Part shown: piece by piece, positions 17,553 to 27,554 of the stretch
How the letters are laid out: each line of letters opens with the position of its first letter
How positions within the stretch are numbered: position 1 is the first letter of the stretch
Source: UBA4582 sp002389265
GTDB taxonomy: Bacteria; Pseudomonadota; Gammaproteobacteria; Pseudomonadales; Azotimanducaceae
Reading direction: 5' to 3'
Assembly: GCA_943788825.1 (NCBI GenBank)
Contig: CALSRT010000007.1
Location: forward strand, 186,001-250,000
Length of the DNA stretch: 64,000 nucleotides
Made by a program: the position numbers and the translations under genes
Notes under the pieces: generated by a model
What the model was told of the DNA's origin: nothing
Databases searched by the model: none
What the model saw: only the letters and a program-made list of their open reading frames with translations

Positions 17553-18209
17553 TTAAAAGGGCACAGGCGAAGAAAATGCCTCTGGTGTGGCCGTTTTAGG
17601 ATGACTAAACGCCAGCTTTTCCGCATGCAGCATCAGCCTTGGTGCTGCCTGGAAAGCGGCCTCATGGGCGTACAGATCACAACCCAGTATGGGGTGCCCC
17701 AGGTGAGCAAGGTGCAAGCGAAGTTGATGACTACGGCCCGTCAAAGGAAATAATGCCAGGCGCGCCGAATCTGCGCTCTGCAGCATCAATTGATAGCGAG
17801 TGAGGGCCTGCTTGCCATGCTCTGGATCGATTTTTTGCCGAGGCCGGTTGATCGGATCTGGTGCAATTGGCCAGCTGATCTCACCTTGGGTCTGGTCCAA
17901 TGTACCGAAGACCTGAGCGGCATAGCTTTTCACCACCAACCTTTCACGAAATTGTCGATTCAGATCTGACACCGCCAGCTGACTCAGCCCTAGCACCATC
18001 ACGCCAGAGGTATCTAAATCAAGCCGGTGGACGATCCTGACCTGCGGAAATGCCTGCAGCACACGGCTCAGAACACAATCTTTCATGACCCGCCCAGGCA
18101 CCGAAAGCAAGCCCGCAGGCTTATCCACAACCAGGATGTCATCATCTGCATAGATAATCGACAGCGGGTCATGGCAGGGTGGTGGTTCGTGAAAGGTGTA
18201 ATTCATCAA
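17553..18209 (-). CDS. RNA pseudouridine synthase, RluA family
   Basis: 218 aa, catalytic domain only, no S4 domain. Catalytic motif RIVHRLDLDTSGVMVLGL with the nucleophilic Asp, start motif ILVVDKPAGLLSVPGR, and the end motif LFPLTGRSHQLRLHLAHLGHPILG are all present, matching the RluA subgroup (23S rRNA U746/tRNA U32 type). Convergent with the hydratase gene, divergent from the esterase. Confidence 0.9.
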   Translation of the reverse strand: MMNYTFHEPPPCHDPLSIIYADDDILVVDKPAGLLSVPGRVMKDCVLSRVLQAFPQVRIVHRLDLDTSGVMVLGLSQLAVSDLNRQFRERLVVKSYAAQVFGTLDQTQGEISWPIAPDPINRPRQKIDPEHGKQALTRYQLMLQSADSARLALFPLTGRSHQLRLHLAHLGHPILGCDLYAHEAAFQAAPRLMLHAEKLAFSHPKTATPEAFSSPVPF

Positions 18210-18314
18210 GCTGCCTGGTGAGTCCTGGTAAGTTCCGGTACCCGGGCATCATAGTCGGGAAGCGCACGGAAAAATATCGTATAGTTCCCTATTAAATTCA
18301 TTTGATCCTCGCCC

Positions 18315-19442
18315 ATGCCCGAAAACAATGACCGGTTACTCAGCGCAATCACTCGAATTGTGCCCTCTATGTTGACTGCCATGGAGGCCTTCGAACAGTT
18401 GCAGCGCAATTTCCACCCAACCCACAGCAACCAACTCAAGCTCGCCTTCGAACCCTTCGAGGCCCAACTGCGAGAAGACTTCAATTTCTTCAGCACTGTG
18501 GAGTTTCCGGCAGATATCGCGGCAATTGGCAAGACCCTGCACCAGGCGGCAACTTATGCATTGCGAGCTTGCGAGGGCATTACCGGTGATCACACGGATA
18601 TCGCACCAATGATGCGGGCCATGCGGGCCCACTGTCGAACACAGGAGGTGATCTACGCTTTGGCCCCTGCGATGACGCCAGTGAATCAGTACTTCCTCGA
18701 GCCCGAGGCCCGCGCCAACGGTCTCCTGCTCAGACAACTAGCCCATCAGGAAGCCGACTCGACGGACGCTATAGCGAGCGAGCATTTACCTCGCGGCATT
18801 CTTAGCGTCGCCAATGAGCGTACTGTCCGGGGTGGCTTTTCAGTCTATGTGCCAGAAAACCTTGACCTGCAAGCACCGGCTCCCGTCGTGATGGCCCTCC
18901 ACGGCGGGACTGGCCACGGCAGCGATTTTATCTGGTCTTGGCTGCGCGAAGCCCGTACTCGAGGCTTTATTCTTGTCGCCCCCACATCCACCGGCGACAC
19001 CTGGGCTCTCGATGGACCGGACCGAGACTTACCAGCGCTACTCAAGATTCTGACTTACCTGCGACAAAATTGGATGATTGACGACGATCATATCCTCTTA
19101 ACCGGCATGTCTGATGGCGCCTCCTATTGCCTGCAGGCAGGCCTGAATCCAGATTCGCCCTTTACCCACCTGGCGCCCTTCTCCGGCGTATTACAGCCCG
19201 ATATTGTGCTGCAAGGACGTCTTCAATACGCGCAGAATCGGCCTATTTACCTGGTGCACGGCACCCTCGACTGGATGTTCCCGGTGGAGATCGCGCAGAT
19301 GGCTCGCGCTGAGCTCGAGCAGGCCGGCGCCGACCTAACCTATCGGGAAATTGAAGGGTTATCCCACAGTTATGCCCGAACCGAGAATCCCGCACTGATC
19401 CATTGGTTTAACGCCGCCTTGCAGGTACCCTCGAATGCGTAA
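18315..19442 (+). CDS. Alpha/beta hydrolase, PHB-depolymerase/phospholipase-like esterase
   Basis: 375 aa. The N-terminal ~170 residues are helical and unassigned. The catalytic domain starts at about 185 (PAPVVMALHGGTGHGSDF, oxyanion hole), with the nucleophile elbow LLTGMSDGASYCLQ (G-x-S-x-G), the Asp near YLVHGTLDWMFPVEIA and the His in EIEGLSHSYART. This resembles the phospholipase/carboxylesterase and PHB-depolymerase group. No signal peptide is seen. The gene overlaps the next one by 8 bp. Confidence 0.8.
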   Translation: MPENNDRLLSAITRIVPSMLTAMEAFEQLQRNFHPTHSNQLKLAFEPFEAQLREDFNFFSTVEFPADIAAIGKTLHQAATYALRACEGITGDHTDIAPMMRAMRAHCRTQEVIYALAPAMTPVNQYFLEPEARANGLLLRQLAHQEADSTDAIASEHLPRGILSVANERTVRGGFSVYVPENLDLQAPAPVVMALHGGTGHGSDFIWSWLREARTRGFILVAPTSTGDTWALDGPDRDLPALLKILTYLRQNWMIDDDHILLTGMSDGASYCLQAGLNPDSPFTHLAPFSGVLQPDIVLQGRLQYAQNRPIYLVHGTLDWMFPVEIAQMARAELEQAGADLTYREIEGLSHSYARTENPALIHWFNAALQVPSNA

Positions 19443-20778
19443 CGCGGCCAGACTTATTGGCCTCGTTGTCTGGGCACTGCTAACGCCCCTGACGTGGGCG
19501 GACAATCGATCCCTGACCATTATTCACACCAATGACTTGCATGGCCATATGCAACAAACCACGGAATTTGCCGGCGCAGCTCGCATTGCCGCGTTGGTGG
19601 ATCAGACGCGACGACAGCAACCGGGCGTCCTGGTTTTGGATGCTGGCGATAGTATCTCGGGCACTCCTGTTTCCACGCTGTTCAAGGGTCTGCCTATCTT
19701 TGCTATCCTCAATCGGGTCGGCTACAACGCCGGCGCCCTGGGCAACCACGAGTTCGATCATGGTTCTCACCAGATCGCCTTATTCCGCGAGACTGCGGGT
19801 TACCCGCTACTAAGCGCCAACGCCAGAACAGCTGATGGCGTTCTGCTGGCCGACAACGCCAACCTGGTCATGCAGGTTAACGGCATCAAGATCGCCATTA
19901 TTGGTCTGATTACCGCCAAGACACCCGAGCTGATAACCCCCGTGGGTAACGCGAATCTGGCCTTTGAATCACCAGAGGCCGTATTGCGCGCTCAGGTCGA
20001 AGCCCTTGATCCACTGGTCGATCTGGTGCTGGTGCTGTCCCATGTGGGACACGAAGAAGAACAGCGACTGGCTGCCGTCATCGATAATATCGATGTCATT
20101 ATCGGCGGTCATTCGCACACCACCGTTACGCCACCGGTGAAGGTCAACAATACCTATGTGGTACAAGCAGGTTTTTATGGCGCCTACGTGGGTTATCTGC
20201 AATTAGCAGTCGATACGGAGACCCGAAAATTGGTGAGCTTCAACGGCAAGCTCATCCCTGCCGAAGATCTACCACCGCCCGACCCGGTCGTGGCTGACTT
20301 GGTCGCGACCTGGGAGCAGGCCGTTGAAAAAATCGTCGACGTGGGCATCAACAGTGTTGACCGTGACTACTCGAGAACAGAACTGCAACCCATCATTGAA
20401 GCCATTTTGGCGCGCTACACGGGGGCAGATTTTGGTTTCTACAACAGCGGCGGAATTCGAGACAGGATACGCCGTGGCAGTATCACCATCCGCAACATCT
20501 GGAACATCGAACCCTTCGGTAATTCAGTAGTCACAGTCACGGCCCGCGGCTCGGACATCAGAACAATGTTATCCATGGAAGGTGAACAACATTGGCGTCT
20601 GTTGGCGCTGGATGATGATAAGACCTACCGGGTCGCCACTAACAGCTTCGTCGCCGCTCAGGCCAGTAAAAACGCGCCAAGATTATTCAAGGTCGAGGAT
20701 AGCCAGCAGCTGGTTAGAGACGTATTGGTGGATTATATCGAGACCTATGGTCTGCGGATTGACCAGCCATCTCGCTAA
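19435..20778 (+). CDS. 5'-nucleotidase/2',3'-cyclic phosphodiesterase family, UshA-like
   Basis: 447 aa, exported: hydrophobic signal peptide (residues 5-22, ending TWADN). The N-terminal dimetal phosphatase domain has LTIIHTNDLHGHMQ, VLDAGDSISGTPVS, GNHEFDHG and IIGGHSHTTV. The C-terminal 5'-nucleotidase domain is marked by YNSGGIRDRIRRGSIT and NSVVTVTARGSDI. Periplasmic hydrolysis of nucleotides for scavenging. It overlaps the esterase by 8 bp; likely co-transcribed. Confidence 0.92.
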   Translation: MRNAARLIGLVVWALLTPLTWADNRSLTIIHTNDLHGHMQQTTEFAGAARIAALVDQTRRQQPGVLVLDAGDSISGTPVSTLFKGLPIFAILNRVGYNAGALGNHEFDHGSHQIALFRETAGYPLLSANARTADGVLLADNANLVMQVNGIKIAIIGLITAKTPELITPVGNANLAFESPEAVLRAQVEALDPLVDLVLVLSHVGHEEEQRLAAVIDNIDVIIGGHSHTTVTPPVKVNNTYVVQAGFYGAYVGYLQLAVDTETRKLVSFNGKLIPAEDLPPPDPVVADLVATWEQAVEKIVDVGINSVDRDYSRTELQPIIEAILARYTGADFGFYNSGGIRDRIRRGSITIRNIWNIEPFGNSVVTVTARGSDIRTMLSMEGEQHWRLLALDDDKTYRVATNSFVAAQASKNAPRLFKVEDSQQLVRDVLVDYIETYGLRIDQPSR

Positions 20779-20780
20779 CG

Positions 20781-21695
20781 TCACAGGAGCTTCGCAGCCG
20801 CGCCAAACTGGCTACCCCTCAGTCCGCAAAGAAATTCATTGGTCAATCTCAGAAACTCGGCTAGCTGATCATGCTGGACCCAATGCCCCGCCTGCTCCAC
20901 CACCACATGCCTGGCGTTCTTAAACAACCGAGTCGGGTCTTCGCGCTCGCCATGCCGGAACCAGCTTTCTTTGCCGCTCACCAATAATATTGGCGCGGCG
21001 ATACGCGCCCATAATTCCCGCGACTGCTCTTGGCTCATATCGTAGGGCGACATAACATGGGTGTAGTTATCAAACTTCCAACTATAGGTACCGTCTTCAT
21101 TTTGATTGCTACCATGCACCGTCAGGTGCCGAGCCTGTTCAGCGCTCAGGTGAGTATTGGCCTCCTGCATTCGCCGCACCGACTCTTCTAGATTGGCATA
21201 GCGCTTGGGCAATCGACCCGCCATTTTTCGCGTGTCTTCAACCCACTGGCGCATACGCTCATGCACGGGCTGCTTGTTATACATCGCCGGCGGCCCGCCA
21301 GTACCCTCAATGACAATCATTTTTTTGATGTTTTCGGGATAGATACCCGCGTAGCGCAACGCCACGCCGCCACCCAGCGAGTGCGCGATAATGTGCAATG
21401 GCGCGAGATTTTGCTGATGAATCAGCTGCGCCAGATCGTAAATATACTCGCTGTGACTGTAGGCGCTGCCGTACACCCATTGAGAGTCACCATGGCCACG
21501 GAAATCCGGCGCAATAATGTGATACTGGTCTCGCAACTCCTGAGCGACCCAGTCCCAGTTATGGCAGTGATCACGATTACCGTGAACCAGCAACAGGGGC
21601 GGCGCGTCTTCATTACCCCAGTCCAGGTAATGGAGCTTCATGCGCTGCGAATAATATGAGTGTGACGTGGGGCTTGCTTTACCGCGTGCCATCAA
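20781..21695 (-). CDS. Alpha/beta hydrolase
   Basis: 304 aa. Oxyanion-hole HGNRDHCHNW, conserved DFRGHGDS, nucleophile elbow IIAHSLGGGVAL and catalytic His in EQAGHWVQHDQ make a complete Ser/His/Asp triad fold. A cap domain lies between residues ~135 and 230. Substrate unknown; the sequence fits the epoxide hydrolase/haloperoxidase-like group. Its stop is 2 bp from the end of the convergent 5'-nucleotidase gene. Confidence 0.88.
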   Translation of the reverse strand: MMARGKASPTSHSYYSQRMKLHYLDWGNEDAPPLLLVHGNRDHCHNWDWVAQELRDQYHIIAPDFRGHGDSQWVYGSAYSHSEYIYDLAQLIHQQNLAPLHIIAHSLGGGVALRYAGIYPENIKKMIVIEGTGGPPAMYNKQPVHERMRQWVEDTRKMAGRLPKRYANLEESVRRMQEANTHLSAEQARHLTVHGSNQNEDGTYSWKFDNYTHVMSPYDMSQEQSRELWARIAAPILLVSGKESWFRHGEREDPTRLFKNARHVVVEQAGHWVQHDQLAEFLRLTNEFLCGLRGSQFGAAAKLL

Positions 21696-21931
21696 TGCAC
21701 CATTTTGCCAGTTATTAAGCCGCGCAGTATAAACTAAGGATCAGTGAATTTGCGGATATTTACCTGCTCGATATCAATACTAATGAGCGGTTCGAACCAC
21801 GCAGACTGACCAAACAGCTCTGCAAGCGCACCGGCAATCACAACCCTAGGGTCATCACCCCTAAGCTGATATTAATCACGCACAGCACCTCCAACCTCGT
21901 CACCCACTGAGACTGAGCGCCGAGGCGCCGG

Positions 21932-23125
21932 CTAGTCGGGCAGACCGAGTACACGCTTGGAAATAATATTCAGTTGCACTTCTGATGTGCCACCCTCAAT
22001 AGAATTCGCTTTTGATCGCAGCCAGGCTCGAGTCTGAGTCAACTCATCCTCAGCGAAGCCCTCGCCTTCCCAACCGAGCATTTGTGAACCCATTGCCCGC
22101 TGCATCAGCTCAAAACGCTTTATATTCTGCTCCGTGCCGTAGTACTTAAACATCGAAGACACAAAACTCGGCGCCGTGTTGGTCTTCGACTCATCGAAGC
22201 TGCGTCTGACTGTCAGGCCAAAGGCGCGGTCATTCATGGAATGATTGATCAGATCCGTACGCAGAGCTTGATCCGCCAGCTTACCATCAGCCTGCCCCGC
22301 CTCTCGACCGATATATTCAAGCGCAATCTCCGCCAAGGACTTGCCTCGCTGTCCACCTCCAGTGCCACCACCGATCATAGTCCGCTCATATTGCAGCAGG
22401 CGTTTCGCAACCGTCCAGCCATCGTTGACCGTACCGATAACATTCTTCCGGGGTGCCCGCACATTTTCAAAAAAGGTTTCACAGAAAGGTGACAGACCAC
22501 TGATCAGCTTAATCGGTTTGACGGTTACGCCGGGGGTCGTCATATCAAACAGTATAAAAGTGATGCCATTATGTTTTGGCGCTTCAACATCGGTACGTAC
22601 CAGACAAAAGATCCAGTCGGCTTTGTCCGCGCCTGAAGTCCAGATCTTCTGGCCGTTGATAATGTAGTCGTCACCATCGACAACCGCCTTGGTCTGCAGG
22701 CTGGCAAGATCAGATCCCGCGTTAGGTTCGCTGTAGCCCTGGCACCACCAAATCTCGCCGCTGGCAATTTTTGGTAGGTGTTCGGCTCTTTGCTCGTCAC
22801 TGCCATACTCGAGCAGCGCCGGCCCAATCATCGACAAACCCATACCAGACAGGGCAGGTCGCGCATTAATGCGAGTCAATTCTTCTCGCAGGATTTGATT
22901 TTCTGTCGGGCTGAGCCCAGCGCCACCGTATTCTTTCGGCCAAGTCGGTGCCGTAAATCCTTTTGCAGCCATCAGATTCAGCCACAGGAGGGTTTCAGGG
23001 TTTTTATAGCGAGCCCGTCGACCACCACCCGACATTTCGTCCGCCGGCATAGGCGTTCGCATGGATGCAGGACAATTTGCTTCCAACCAGTCTCGAGTGT
23101 CTGTTCTGAATGAATCTGTTGTCAT
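21932..23125 (-). CDS. Acyl-CoA dehydrogenase
   Basis: 397 aa flavoenzyme. FAD/substrate motif WWCQGYSEPNAGSDLASL, then IINGQKIWTSGADKADW, the FAD-binding region around GWTVAKRLLQYERTM, and the C-terminal GGTSEVQLNIISKRVLGL. It oxidises an acyl-CoA to the enoyl-CoA with electrons passed to ETF. It belongs to the group often found in pathways for branched or cyclic substrates; substrate unknown. Upstream about 170 bp hold no gene. Paralogue of the two dehydrogenases at 32.3-34.7 kb. Confidence 0.92.
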   Translation of the reverse strand: MTTDSFRTDTRDWLEANCPASMRTPMPADEMSGGGRRARYKNPETLLWLNLMAAKGFTAPTWPKEYGGAGLSPTENQILREELTRINARPALSGMGLSMIGPALLEYGSDEQRAEHLPKIASGEIWWCQGYSEPNAGSDLASLQTKAVVDGDDYIINGQKIWTSGADKADWIFCLVRTDVEAPKHNGITFILFDMTTPGVTVKPIKLISGLSPFCETFFENVRAPRKNVIGTVNDGWTVAKRLLQYERTMIGGGTGGGQRGKSLAEIALEYIGREAGQADGKLADQALRTDLINHSMNDRAFGLTVRRSFDESKTNTAPSFVSSMFKYYGTEQNIKRFELMQRAMGSQMLGWEGEGFAEDELTQTRAWLRSKANSIEGGTSEVQLNIISKRVLGLPD

Positions 23126-23294
23126 TTGATTTCCCTGGAGTTGTAGTGATTGAAGCGAAGCCTCTGATCAAAGTCTATTTCAGCTTGATTAGCGCGGATC
23201 CTAGTTTCAAAGAATCAGAGTCTTAGCATCACTCTGTCATATTCAACCTATACCCAGCCATCTGCTTTTGCATAACAAAATCTTAACAAAATAT

Positions 23295-24386
23295 TCACTG
23301 ACTTAACGTAGCTGTTGGGGACAACTCAAATAGCGTAATCTCGCTGCGCGTGCCAACCCGCATCACTGGTCCCCAGGTACCCGTACCTTGTGAAACGTAG
23401 AGCCTGGTCTGATTCAGATGGTACATGCCCTTTATTCGATCAAAAACTCGCTTAACGATCAAGTTAAATGGCACGATCTGGCCATTGTGAGTATGCCCAC
23501 TAAGCATCAAATCAACACCCGCTGCGGCCGCGGCCTCAAGACCCTTGGGGCGATGGTAGAGCAGTAAAACAAAGGCCTGTTGATTGATATCCAGCAGATC
23601 TAGTTGCCGTTTGACCTGCAGGGCATCTTCCATATCATCGACGCCTATTACCTGCAAATCATGGCGGTGATGCAAGCTATCATCACGCAGGATTGTGACA
23701 CCAAGGTTGGCCAGCCGCGCAAGAATCGCATCGAAGTCCTCATACTTTTCATGATTTCCGGTGCAGTAGTAAATGGGCCCAGCGACTGTGGTCAGGGCTT
23801 GCAAGGTAGTCTCAGTAACACCGGGAGCATCGATAAAGTCCCCAGTAATACACAAAAAATCTGGCTCCAGCTGATTGATTTTATGTATTACTCGATCCAG
23901 AAACCCTTTGTTTCTCGAGCCTATATGCACATCAGTAATTTGCACAAACCTCACCGGCTGGCTCAGCTTGGGGCTATCGAAGCGAATCCTCTTAACCTTT
24001 AAGCTCATCGCATTGATCATGCCAAGGACGCCGACAATAGCACTGAAGCCGATAACCACAACGGCAGCATCAAACGTTGTTGCCAGACCGAGCAGGACGA
24101 CCACTTCTGCCACCAGTAGCGTCATCACCACGATCGGGCTCAGACCAAGCCAGAAATCGGCTAGCCTGCGCAGCCCTCGAGCAATGCCTGACACTCGGTG
24201 GCGCAGAAAAATTCGACTGACTACCTGACTACTGGCAAGCGGCACAAACACCAACAAGGTTGCCCACCCAGAAAGTTCCAGCCAAGCACAGAGCCGCAGA
24301 ATAGGATAAAAAAATATCAGTACGTGTAACGCCAGGGTGACGAACAAGAAAAGACTAATCGTTCTGGTACGGCCCGATCGAGCCAT
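23295..24386 (-). CDS. Membrane metallophosphoesterase, YkuE/YaeI-like
   Basis: About 363 aa from the ATG 4 bp downstream of the antiporter stop; an upstream TTG at 24440 would overlap it. Four hydrophobic helices (residues 9-130) precede a calcineurin-like domain: VQITDVHIGSRN, CITGDFIDAPG, TGNHEKYED, LLYHRPKG and LSGHTHNGQIVPF. Probably acts on lipid or nucleotide phosphates at the membrane. Coupled to the antiporter gene. Confidence 0.87.
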   Translation of the reverse strand: MARSGRTRTISLFLFVTLALHVLIFFYPILRLCAWLELSGWATLLVFVPLASSQVVSRIFLRHRVSGIARGLRRLADFWLGLSPIVVMTLLVAEVVVLLGLATTFDAAVVVIGFSAIVGVLGMINAMSLKVKRIRFDSPKLSQPVRFVQITDVHIGSRNKGFLDRVIHKINQLEPDFLCITGDFIDAPGVTETTLQALTTVAGPIYYCTGNHEKYEDFDAILARLANLGVTILRDDSLHHRHDLQVIGVDDMEDALQVKRQLDLLDINQQAFVLLLYHRPKGLEAAAAAGVDLMLSGHTHNGQIVPFNLIVKRVFDRIKGMYHLNQTRLYVSQGTGTWGPVMRVGTRSEITLFELSPTATLSQ

Positions 24387-24390
24387 AGAC

Positions 24391-26217
24391 TCAGCCAACG
24401 GTGGCCTCCGTTTCAGACTCTGCTTCGAGCTCGGGTTCAACCAAGCTAATCACTCGCCAGCCTGGCTCAGCAGTAAAACTCGGCACCTCAGTGTAGATCT
24501 GTAACCGGCCGTCAGGATCGATGGCGAACAACAGCAAGTGGCGCCCCGCATAGCTGGCGGCATAGGCTTCCAGGCCGTATTCTGCGGTTAACAGCGTTGA
24601 TCTGATCTCGGCCCCCGAGTTCAGCCTGCCAGCCAGCAAATTATAGGTGACTTGCTCACCAAACAAGTGTTTACCCCGAAACCGCGAGGCAACCTGATGC
24701 TTGGTCTTCAGGCCGTCGACATTGATCGGCAGCTCATAAATATTTTGGGCGCCGAAAATCGGACGGAAGTTCATCGCCAGTACGGCATCAAGATTCATCC
24801 GCCCAGACATGGTCAATAGTCGGCCCAGACCGGCAAGCTCCAGATGACGGTCGCCATGCTCGGACATCGGGTTACCATAGTAGGTTTCCAGACCCTCCAT
24901 TCTCGCCAGACGAATATTTTCATAGTCGCTATCGGCAATGACCGCTTTAATTTCAGCTGTTTGCAACGCCTTGGCAATTCGTCGTGCCACGATACCACCG
25001 CCGGTGATCAACACACCGGAAGGTGCTGGATCACGAACGCCAAGCCAGTGCGCGACCTGTTTCGCGGACAAGCCTTGAATCACAACCGTACCCAGGATAA
25101 TGAAAAAGGCCAGTGGCACGAACAGGTTCGCCTCGGGCACAGCCAACACCTCGAGACGCAGGGCAAATAGCGCCGCGACGGCCGCACACACGATCCCCCG
25201 AGGACCAATCCAAGCGATCAGCAATCGCTCTTGGACTGTCAAGCTACTACCCAGCGTCGATAACATGACTGACACCGGCCTGGCAACCAGCATCACGGCC
25301 CCAAGCAGCAACAACGCACCCAAGCCTACGGACATAAATGCCGCGGGGTCGATCCTCGCTGCTAATAGAATAAATAGGCCGCTGATCAACAGAATGCTCA
25401 GGGTCTCCTTGAAATCCAGAATATCTTCGATCTCGACATCCGGTAGATTGGCCAGCGTGATGCCAAAAATAGTGACCGCCAACAAACCCGACTCATGGAC
25501 CAATTCATCGGCTATCACGAACACAACAAAAACCAGCAGCAGCGTCACGACGCTGCGTAAATATTCGGGAATCAAGTAATGCTTGAGTAGTTGCCCCAAG
25601 CCAAATCCGGCGAGCAGACCTGCGACGGTGCCCACAACAACAATTTCGCCAAAGGCCAACGCAATACTGGTGAATGCTGATTCGCCGGCGGCGGCGATAT
25701 AGAAGTCAAATGCCAGCACCGCCAATAACGCGCCCAGTGGATCAATAATGATACCCTCCCAGCGCAAGACGTTGGAGATTCGCCCATTGGGACGCACCGT
25801 GCGCAACATAGGGACAATCACCGTGGGGCCGGTCACGACCACCACAGCGCCGAAGAGGAAAGCCAATTTCAGGTCAAATCCAATGAAATAGTGGGTGGCG
25901 ATGCTCGTGATTAACCACGTCACCAGCGCGCCAATGGTCACCAAGTTGCGAACCGTTTTGCCCATCTCCTGCAGTTCACTGAAGCGCAGGGTCATGCTGC
26001 CCTCGAACAGAATGACCGCAACAGCCAGCGACACCAAGGGGAACAGCAGATCGCCAAACAACGCATCCGGTGACAGCCAGCCCAATACCGGCCCGACAAC
26101 AATGCCCGCTAGCAACAAGAATAATATGGCAGGCAAACGCAATCGCCAGGCCGCCAATTGCGCAATAATCGCGAGTAGACTGATACCGGCCAAAAGGCCA
26201 AGCACACTGAAGGACAA
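24391..26217 (-). CDS. CPA1-type Na+(K+)/H+ antiporter with RCK domain
   Basis: About 608 aa. The start is a TTG with GGGAGA 6 nt upstream. Roughly 12 membrane helices include ILFEGSMTLRFSEL and FGAVVVVTGPTVIVPMLR, then WEGIIIDPLGALLAVLAFD, which contains the conserved ion-site aspartate pair region. From about residue 400 a cytosolic Rossmann-like TrkA-N/RCK domain follows (GVLITGGGIVARRIAKAL, then DSDYENIRLARMEGL) for NAD(H) or nucleotide gating. The layout matches bacterial NhaP/CPA1 antiporters with RCK tails. It exchanges monovalent cations for protons. Confidence 0.88.
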   Translation of the reverse strand: MSFSVLGLLAGISLLAIIAQLAAWRLRLPAILFLLLAGIVVGPVLGWLSPDALFGDLLFPLVSLAVAVILFEGSMTLRFSELQEMGKTVRNLVTIGALVTWLITSIATHYFIGFDLKLAFLFGAVVVVTGPTVIVPMLRTVRPNGRISNVLRWEGIIIDPLGALLAVLAFDFYIAAAGESAFTSIALAFGEIVVVGTVAGLLAGFGLGQLLKHYLIPEYLRSVVTLLLVFVVFVIADELVHESGLLAVTIFGITLANLPDVEIEDILDFKETLSILLISGLFILLAARIDPAAFMSVGLGALLLLGAVMLVARPVSVMLSTLGSSLTVQERLLIAWIGPRGIVCAAVAALFALRLEVLAVPEANLFVPLAFFIILGTVVIQGLSAKQVAHWLGVRDPAPSGVLITGGGIVARRIAKALQTAEIKAVIADSDYENIRLARMEGLETYYGNPMSEHGDRHLELAGLGRLLTMSGRMNLDAVLAMNFRPIFGAQNIYELPINVDGLKTKHQVASRFRGKHLFGEQVTYNLLAGRLNSGAEIRSTLLTAEYGLEAYAASYAGRHLLLFAIDPDGRLQIYTEVPSFTAEPGWRVISLVEPELEAESETEATVG

Positions 26218-26278
26218 GTGAATCTCCCGAGCAAAGCGTAAGAGTATAGCGCCGCGTCGGATCAATTACCGCCGCTTT

Positions 26279-27448
26279 TCATTGACTCCGGTTCTGAATC
26301 CTGGCGATAGCGCCCTCATTCGGGTCGCTGCGATCGACTCGAAAGCGATGACTTAGCCCCGGATCGAGCGCGACAGGGTCTGACCCACCGAGTCGGTTGG
26401 CCCGTTGCCGCATCTGTCGTGCCTGCCGCTCGTCGCCTAGCTGGGCGTAAGTCAGCGCCAAAGCGCGGTAGAAACTCGGGTCATCATCCTTCAGCCGAAT
26501 GGCCGCTTGCAATAACACTTCTGCCTCAAGGAACTGGCCCGCGTCAAAGAACCGGTTAGCCAACAAAAATTGATAGTAAGGATTGCGCCGTCGATAGCGC
26601 TGCACGCGTTTGGTGATTTTTTCGGCATCATGCACACGCCCCTGCGCATCATATAACGCGGCAAGGTTATTCAAGGCCGATAAATTTTGTTGGCTGCGCT
26701 GCAAAGCATGCAAATAACTGAATTCTGCCAGCTCCAGATTACCAGCACGGCGCTGGGCAGCACCCATATTGGTCCAGGCAGACGATGAATCCGGGCTTAA
26801 TCGAACCGCTTGTTGGAGGTAGTGGATGGCACCCATCTGGTCGCCTTTCAACAATTGCTCAGCACCCTTGTTACTGAAAAACATGGACAGTGCATCTCGA
26901 TCGGCGCTCGGTAATGTATCGAACTCATCAAACACCGCATCAGGCAAGAAATCTACCACATAGCGCAGACCATTCGGCAGGTGACCCGCCGCGACGACAT
27001 GTTCATAGCGGATCGTCAGGCTGCCTTGCTGACCCCAGGAGGGTCTGATATCCACCTGTTGGAAATAGGCATTAATACCCAGTGATCGCGCCGAGACGAC
27101 AAACAGATTCGTCAGCGATAAGCAATTGCCAGATCGCGCGGCATAGGTTTCCATCGCGGTTCTGGTGACACCACTGTGGTACCGAATATCGAGTTCATCA
27201 TCGGCAAACAGAAATTTTCGCAACTCGGCCAGTCGCTGGGGCGCTGGCCAGCTCCTATCAATACGTTGGTGCAGCTGCGACTCAAAGGCTGGGCTCAGGT
27301 ACATGATATCTTCGCCGTCAGGCACTCGCGTATCCGCCAACACCTGACCCAACAAGCGCTGCTCAGCCACCTCAGAGTAAGGATATTGCACACCCAACGT
27401 GCAGCCCGTCATTGCAACGCACGCTAGCATTAACAGCCAACCTCGCAT
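26279..27448 (-). CDS. Lipoprotein with transglutaminase-like and TPR domains
   Basis: 389 aa. Lipoprotein signal ACVAMTGC at residues 9-16. A transglutaminase-like core is marked by SGNCLSLTNLFVVSARSLG (catalytic Cys), RYEHVVAAG (His) and VVDFLPDA (Asp). About five TPR repeats follow (QQAVRLSPDSSSAWTNMGAA; LHALQRSQQNLSALNNLAAL; and others). Probably an outer-membrane-facing peptidase-like or structural protein; catalysis is unproven. Only 62 bp separate it from the antiporter start. Confidence 0.85.
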   Translation of the reverse strand: MRGWLLMLACVAMTGCTLGVQYPYSEVAEQRLLGQVLADTRVPDGEDIMYLSPAFESQLHQRIDRSWPAPQRLAELRKFLFADDELDIRYHSGVTRTAMETYAARSGNCLSLTNLFVVSARSLGINAYFQQVDIRPSWGQQGSLTIRYEHVVAAGHLPNGLRYVVDFLPDAVFDEFDTLPSADRDALSMFFSNKGAEQLLKGDQMGAIHYLQQAVRLSPDSSSAWTNMGAAQRRAGNLELAEFSYLHALQRSQQNLSALNNLAALYDAQGRVHDAEKITKRVQRYRRRNPYYQFLLANRFFDAGQFLEAEVLLQAAIRLKDDDPSFYRALALTYAQLGDERQARQMRQRANRLGGSDPVALDPGLSHRFRVDRSDPNEGAIARIQNRSQ

Positions 27449-27554
27449 TACCTCTCCCAGCCCTGCGGCGCAGGGCCAAAACCTTTATAACATCAATACG
27501 ATATTAATCTAGACAGGTCTCGACGAGCAGAGTTCCTTATTTATACAATTAGAA

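Noticed and set aside
25100..25579. 159-codon open frame antisense to the CPA1 antiporter
   Set aside because: Ser/Thr/Asn-rich product typical of a complement of membrane codons; the antiporter frame has full family motifs.
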